Source: Paenibacillus pedocola (GTDB lineage: Bacteria; Bacillota; Bacilli; Paenibacillales; Paenibacillaceae). Taken from it: DNA of 64,000 bases. Positions within the stretch are counted from its first letter, which is position 1; every line of letters begins with the position of its first letter. Position numbers and translations under genes: made by a program. Below, piece after piece: positions 61,322 to 64,000 of the stretch. The DNA is taken from the NCBI RefSeq assembly GCF_031599675.1, contig NZ_CP134223.1:2542001-2606000 (forward strand). The letters are read 5' to 3'. The notes beneath the pieces were generated by a model. It did no database searches and was not told the origin of the DNA. It saw nothing but the letters and a program-made list of their open reading frames with translations.

Positions 61322-62176
61322 TTACCCTCGCACCGCTGCAAATTCACGCGCATAAATCTCCTGAATCTTATTCAGGACAGCCGGGCCCTGGTCGGCAAAT
61401 TTAAGCTTGGATACCTCGTCCTTGATCAGGAAGACCCCGGGCTCATTCTTATGCTTGCCAAGCGCTGCATTGTACAGCAGTCCGGCACCGTAGCTCGGAT
61501 GCGGGAAGAACATTTTAATAATCGGCCGCAGCCAGAAGGGAAGGCCGGATTTTTTGCCGCCGCGGATCGTATTGTTGCCTCCGGGGTCGGCGCTGCGGAT
61601 CATGATTCCCTCATTCGCCAGCTGTGGAGCCATTTCTTTTGTCCATAGGGAAAGAGCCATTTTGGAAGTGGCATAGGGGCCAAAAAGCTTCTTGAACGCT
61701 GCCGGACGTTCCAGCTGGGCAGGGTCAAACTTCTTGAGGCTGAGCGTAGCATTGGAAGAGGTATTTATGACTGTTCTCAAAGAGCCCTTAAGCAGCAGCT
61801 CCTTCAGTTCCATGGTGATAATGTACGGGACAACGGCCTGCAGTTCGAAATGCATCTCACGCCCCTGTTTGGAATAGCTCAGCTCCGGGAAGCTGCCGCC
61901 GGCGTTGTTGAACAGCAGATCCAGACGCGGCTCGCCAAGCCTGATCTCATCTAAAGCAGTACGCAGACTGCCATAATCGGACAGGTCTGCTGTGTAAATC
62001 CGCAGCTGTCTGCTGCTTAGTGCAGCACGGATCTGATCATCATCAGCGGGAAAAGCGGAACGGATCAGAGCCGCGATCTGCCAGCCCTCGGCAAGCATCC
62101 GGCGGGTCAGCGCAAGGCCGATGCCGTTGTTAGCACCTGTGATCAGCGCGGTTTCAGGTTTAAGTTGTATAGTCAT
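61322..62176 (-). CDS. Short-chain dehydrogenase/reductase
   Basis: The 284-residue SDR has a Rossmann motif TGANNGIGLALT, NNAGG, and the active-site YATSK (Tyr-x3-Lys). It is similar in general layout to the SDR at 47737-48621, but the two are not close paralogues by eye. The ATG at 62176 is 83 bp from a MerR-type promoter at 62252-62282 that points toward it, so the neighbouring MerR regulator is expected to activate it. Substrate unknown. Confidence 0.85.
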   Translation of the reverse strand: MTIQLKPETALITGANNGIGLALTRRMLAEGWQIAALIRSAFPADDDQIRAALSSRQLRIYTADLSDYGSLRTALDEIRLGEPRLDLLFNNAGGSFPELSYSKQGREMHFELQAVVPYIITMELKELLLKGSLRTVINTSSNATLSLKKFDPAQLERPAAFKKLFGPYATSKMALSLWTKEMAPQLANEGIMIRSADPGGNNTIRGGKKSGLPFWLRPIIKMFFPHPSYGAGLLYNAALGKHKNEPGVFLIKDEVSKLKFADQGPAVLNKIQEIYAREFAAVRG

Positions 62177-62251
62177 CTTAATCTCTCCTTATCTTTATTA
62201 TCAAGACCAGATAGGCTGTGTGCTGTCGCTGCTTATCTGTGAATTGCGCTC

Positions 62252-62282
62252 ATTGTATAACTTGGAGACGACTCCAAGTCAA
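62252..62282 (-). promoter_or_regulatory. MerR-type promoter of the SDR gene
   Basis: On the minus strand TTGACT (62282-62277), 19-bp spacer, TACAAT (62257-62252). The spacer contains the dyad CTTGGAG-N4-CTCCAAG (62261-62278). An over-long 19-bp spacer filled by a dyad is the hallmark of MerR-activated promoters. Confidence 0.75.
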
Positions 62283-62308
62283 GCGGTTGAAATGGCCGAA
62301 AAAGCAGC

Positions 62309-62339
62309 TTGACTTGGAGCTGACTCCAAGTTATACAAT
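62309..62339 (+). promoter_or_regulatory. MerR-type promoter of the merR gene
   Basis: TTGACT (62309-62314), 19-bp spacer, TACAAT (62334-62339), with the dyad ACTTGGAG-N4-CTCCAAGT at 62312-62331. It is the mirror image of the promoter at 62252-62282. Confidence 0.75.
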
Positions 62340-62369
62340 ATAAATCATTAAGGAGCTGGAGGTGGCAAG

Positions 62370-62816
62370 ATGAGTGAGGCAGGTGTGATGACTAGCGGGT
62401 ACTCCATCAAAGCGGCATCAGAGCTTACAGGAATTAGCGAGGATACAATCCGGTATTATGAGAAGATTGGACTCCTGCCCCGGGCACAGCGGAAAGAAAA
62501 CAGTCACCGGGTATACAGTGAGGGGGATGTTGAGCTGATGAAGCTGATATCTTGTCTGAAAAAGACGGGAATGCCGCTCGATGAGATGCGTCCGTATCTG
62601 AATCTGTCGCGTGAATCCAATCTGTCAGAATATCCTGAGCTGTATGACAAGATTCAGACCCACAAGCGGAATATCCTGGATCAGATTGCTTCTTTGCAGC
62701 AGATTGTGGATTTTATTGACACCAAGGTCAGCGAGGGCAGCTTTCGAGAGAAACAAAGGAATGAGGATTGTATTCTTACAGGGGATGTTAAACGCATGCC
62801 AGTCCGAAAAAAATAG
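62370..62816 (+). CDS. MerR family transcriptional regulator
   Basis: The 148-residue regulator has a MerR helix-turn-helix and wing (YSIKAASELTGISEDTIRYYEKIGLLPRAQRKENSHRVYS), the second helix pair (MKLISCLKKTGMPLDEMRPYLNL) and a dimerisation helix. The short C-terminus has one cysteine (NEDCILTG), so it is not a classical metal sensor; it resembles the AdhR/aldehyde-type MerR proteins that control SDR and reductase genes. ATG 62370 has GGAGGTGG upstream. Twin dyad promoters at 62252-62339 point to activation of itself and of the divergent SDR gene. Confidence 0.9.
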   Translation: MSEAGVMTSGYSIKAASELTGISEDTIRYYEKIGLLPRAQRKENSHRVYSEGDVELMKLISCLKKTGMPLDEMRPYLNLSRESNLSEYPELYDKIQTHKRNILDQIASLQQIVDFIDTKVSEGSFREKQRNEDCILTGDVKRMPVRKK

Positions 62817-62830
62817 AATTTGGTGAATCA

Positions 62831-62864
62831 AGCGCTCCAATCTGCCGGGATTGGGGCTTTTTTA
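62831..62864 (+). terminator. Terminator of the merR gene
   Basis: CTCCAATC (62835-62842) pairs with GATTGGGG (one wobble), followed by CTTTTTT. Confidence 0.75.
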
Positions 62865-62865
62865 A

Positions 62866-62894
62866 TTGCCCGCTGCCGTTTTCTTGCTTACAAT
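62866..62894 (+). promoter_or_regulatory. Promoter of gldA
   Basis: TTGCCC (62866-62871), 17 bp, TACAAT (62889-62894). It starts only two bases after the merR terminator. Confidence 0.55.
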
Positions 62895-62925
62895 AAGTAG
62901 CGGTTGGAAAAAGGAGGAAATCAAG

Positions 62926-64000
62926 ATGAGACAGATTACTTATTCCCCGTCCAAGTATATTCAGGGCGAAGGGGAGATTGCCAGGCTGGGCGTTTATTGC
63001 TCGCAGATGGGAGCCGGGGCGGCTTATGCCATTATAGACCCGTATATTCTCGGCGTATATGGTCAAGAGATCCGAAACAGCTTTGCAGAGGAGTTGCTGC
63101 CGCTGACAGAACGTGAATTCCAGGGTGAATGCAGTATGAACCAGGTGGAGCAAATTGTTGCCGGGCTCGAGCTTAACAGCGTAGGGGTCATACTGGGAAT
63201 CGGCGGCGGCAAGACATTGGATACGGCCAAAGCCGTCAGCCATTATGCGAACCTGCCGTTGGTCCTCGTGCCAACGGTGGCTTCCACCGATGCCCCCTGT
63301 AGCGCCGTGTCGGTGTTGTACACCGAAGAGGGAGTCTTTGACCGTTACTTGTCTTTACGGCGGAGTCCGGATATCGTTATCGCAGATGTCGGGCTGATTG
63401 CAAAGGCACCGGCCAGATTGCTGGCGGCAGGCATGGGCGATGCCCTCTCCACCTTTTACGAAGCTAGAGCGTGCCGCAAGTCGGGGGCTATCACAGAGGC
63501 CGGGGGGACAAGCTCCATCGCTGCTTTCTCGCTTGCCCGGGCCTGCCTCGAGACGGTTCTATCGGAAGGGGCAGAGGCCCTGCGGGATGCCCGGCAAGGA
63601 ATTGCTTCTGAGGCAGTTGCCCATATTGTCGAAGCGAATATTTACCTTAGCGGCATCGGGTTCGAAAGCGGCGGCCTTGCTGCAGCCCATGCTATCCACA
63701 ACGGACTGACGCTGCTGGAAGAATGCCGTCATATCCTGCACGGGGAGAAGGTCGCCTTCGCGACCCTTGCACAGCTGATGCTGGAGCAGGCGCCGGAAGA
63801 GGAAATCTCTGCTGTGGTCAGCTTCTGCCGTGAGACAGGCCTTCCGGTGACCCTCGAACAAATGGGACTTTCCGGTATTGCACCTGAGAAGCTTATGGGT
63901 GCAGCGGCGGCCAGCTGTGCAGTGGACGGCCCAATGGGCAATATGCCGTTTACTGTTACCCCGCAGGATATATATGAAGCTATTGCTGCCGCTGACCGCC
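62926..64000 (+). CDS. gldA: Glycerol dehydrogenase, 3' end cut by the window
   Basis: A frame of 358 codons runs from the ATG at 62926 to the window end without a stop; the family is about 365-370 residues, so only a few are missing. It is an iron/zinc-type group III alcohol dehydrogenase that oxidises glycerol to dihydroxyacetone with NAD+. The NAD site is GIGGGKTLDTAKAV. The zinc ligands are the Asp in MGDALSTFYEAR, the His in GGLAAAHAIHNGL and the His in ILHGEKVAFA. The start has AAGGAGG at 62911-62917. No dihydroxyacetone kinase is visible, but the downstream side is outside the window. Confidence 0.92.
   Translation, partial: MRQITYSPSKYIQGEGEIARLGVYCSQMGAGAAYAIIDPYILGVYGQEIRNSFAEELLPLTEREFQGECSMNQVEQIVAGLELNSVGVILGIGGGKTLDTAKAVSHYANLPLVLVPTVASTDAPCSAVSVLYTEEGVFDRYLSLRRSPDIVIADVGLIAKAPARLLAAGMGDALSTFYEARACRKSGAITEAGGTSSIAAFSLARACLETVLSEGAEALRDARQGIASEAVAHIVEANIYLSGIGFESGGLAAAHAIHNGLTLLEECRHILHGEKVAFATLAQLMLEQAPEEEISAVVSFCRETGLPVTLEQMGLSGIAPEKLMGAAAASCAVDGPMGNMPFTVTPQDIYEAIAAADR

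Overview
The window is an ordinary stretch of low-to-medium GC Firmicute chromosome. It most resembles Paenibacillus or a close relative: strong AGGAGG ribosome sites, frequent TTG and GTG starts, sigma-A promoters, and a gene set of Bacillus/Paenibacillus type (ytpB, yugP, yhaO/yhaN, ykvI, relQ, YesMN/LplABC-type sugar uptake, YjcZ-like microproteins). I see no prophage, insertion sequence, plasmid or CRISPR locus. The accessory-looking parts are a seven-unit 51-bp repeat array near 43.5-43.9 kb and a palindromic intergenic element near 57.7 kb.

Layout. 0-7 kb: an edge-truncated gene, a cold-shock protein, an MFS permease, the terpene synthase ytpB, pfkA, and a four-domain CoA-disulfide reductase/rhodanese/TusA/DsrE fusion under a CsoR/CstR-like operator. 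7-11 kb, minus strand: a MATE transporter, a secreted glycosyl-hydrolase-like protein, a small protein and a YitT membrane protein. 11-18.7 kb: a DEAD-box helicase with a long leader, a 32-aa membrane microprotein, a DUF624 protein, a 6S RNA gene, a DUF1499-like protein, tpx, rhomboid plus a GltC-like LysR regulator, and yugP with a MerR regulator. 18.7-23.1 kb: the ammonium transporter amtB behind two GlnR/TnrA boxes, followed by a GlnD-like nucleotidyltransferase (DUF294) and a DnaQ-like exonuclease, which overlaps a convergent JAMM peptidase gene. 23-31.8 kb: a ResA-like thioredoxin, citramalate synthase, DNA polymerase IV, ferredoxin, an L,D-transpeptidase, and a pyrD-relQ-DUF309 operon.

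31.9-43.2 kb: an RNA-modification and DNA-repair block with two RsmF-type rRNA methyltransferases, an RsuA-type pseudouridine synthase, a HAD phosphatase, a GT4 glycosyltransferase and yhaO/yhaN. 43.3-47.4 kb: the repeat array, ykvI, xpt, three unrecognised small proteins and tRNA-Leu(CAG). 47.7-50.4 kb: an SDR divergent from a MarR regulator, then a double-GNAT acetyltransferase. 50.5-59.3 kb: a YesN/YesM two-component pair, an LplB/LplC/LplA-like carbohydrate ABC transporter without its ATPase, and an FAD oxidoreductase. 59.3-64 kb: a YihY membrane protein, a QxxDGGFG-repeat protein, an SDR and a MerR regulator sharing a mirror-symmetric divergent promoter, and glycerol dehydrogenase cut by the window end.

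The best leads are regulatory. They are the paired GlnR boxes on amtB-DUF294-dnaQ, the twin MerR promoters at 62.25-62.34 kb, the tandem CstR-like dyads before the persulfide enzyme, the 51-bp repeat array with two hairpins per unit, and a pair of near-identical membrane microproteins 22 kb apart. All functional statements come from reading the sequence and recalling families. No database search was run.
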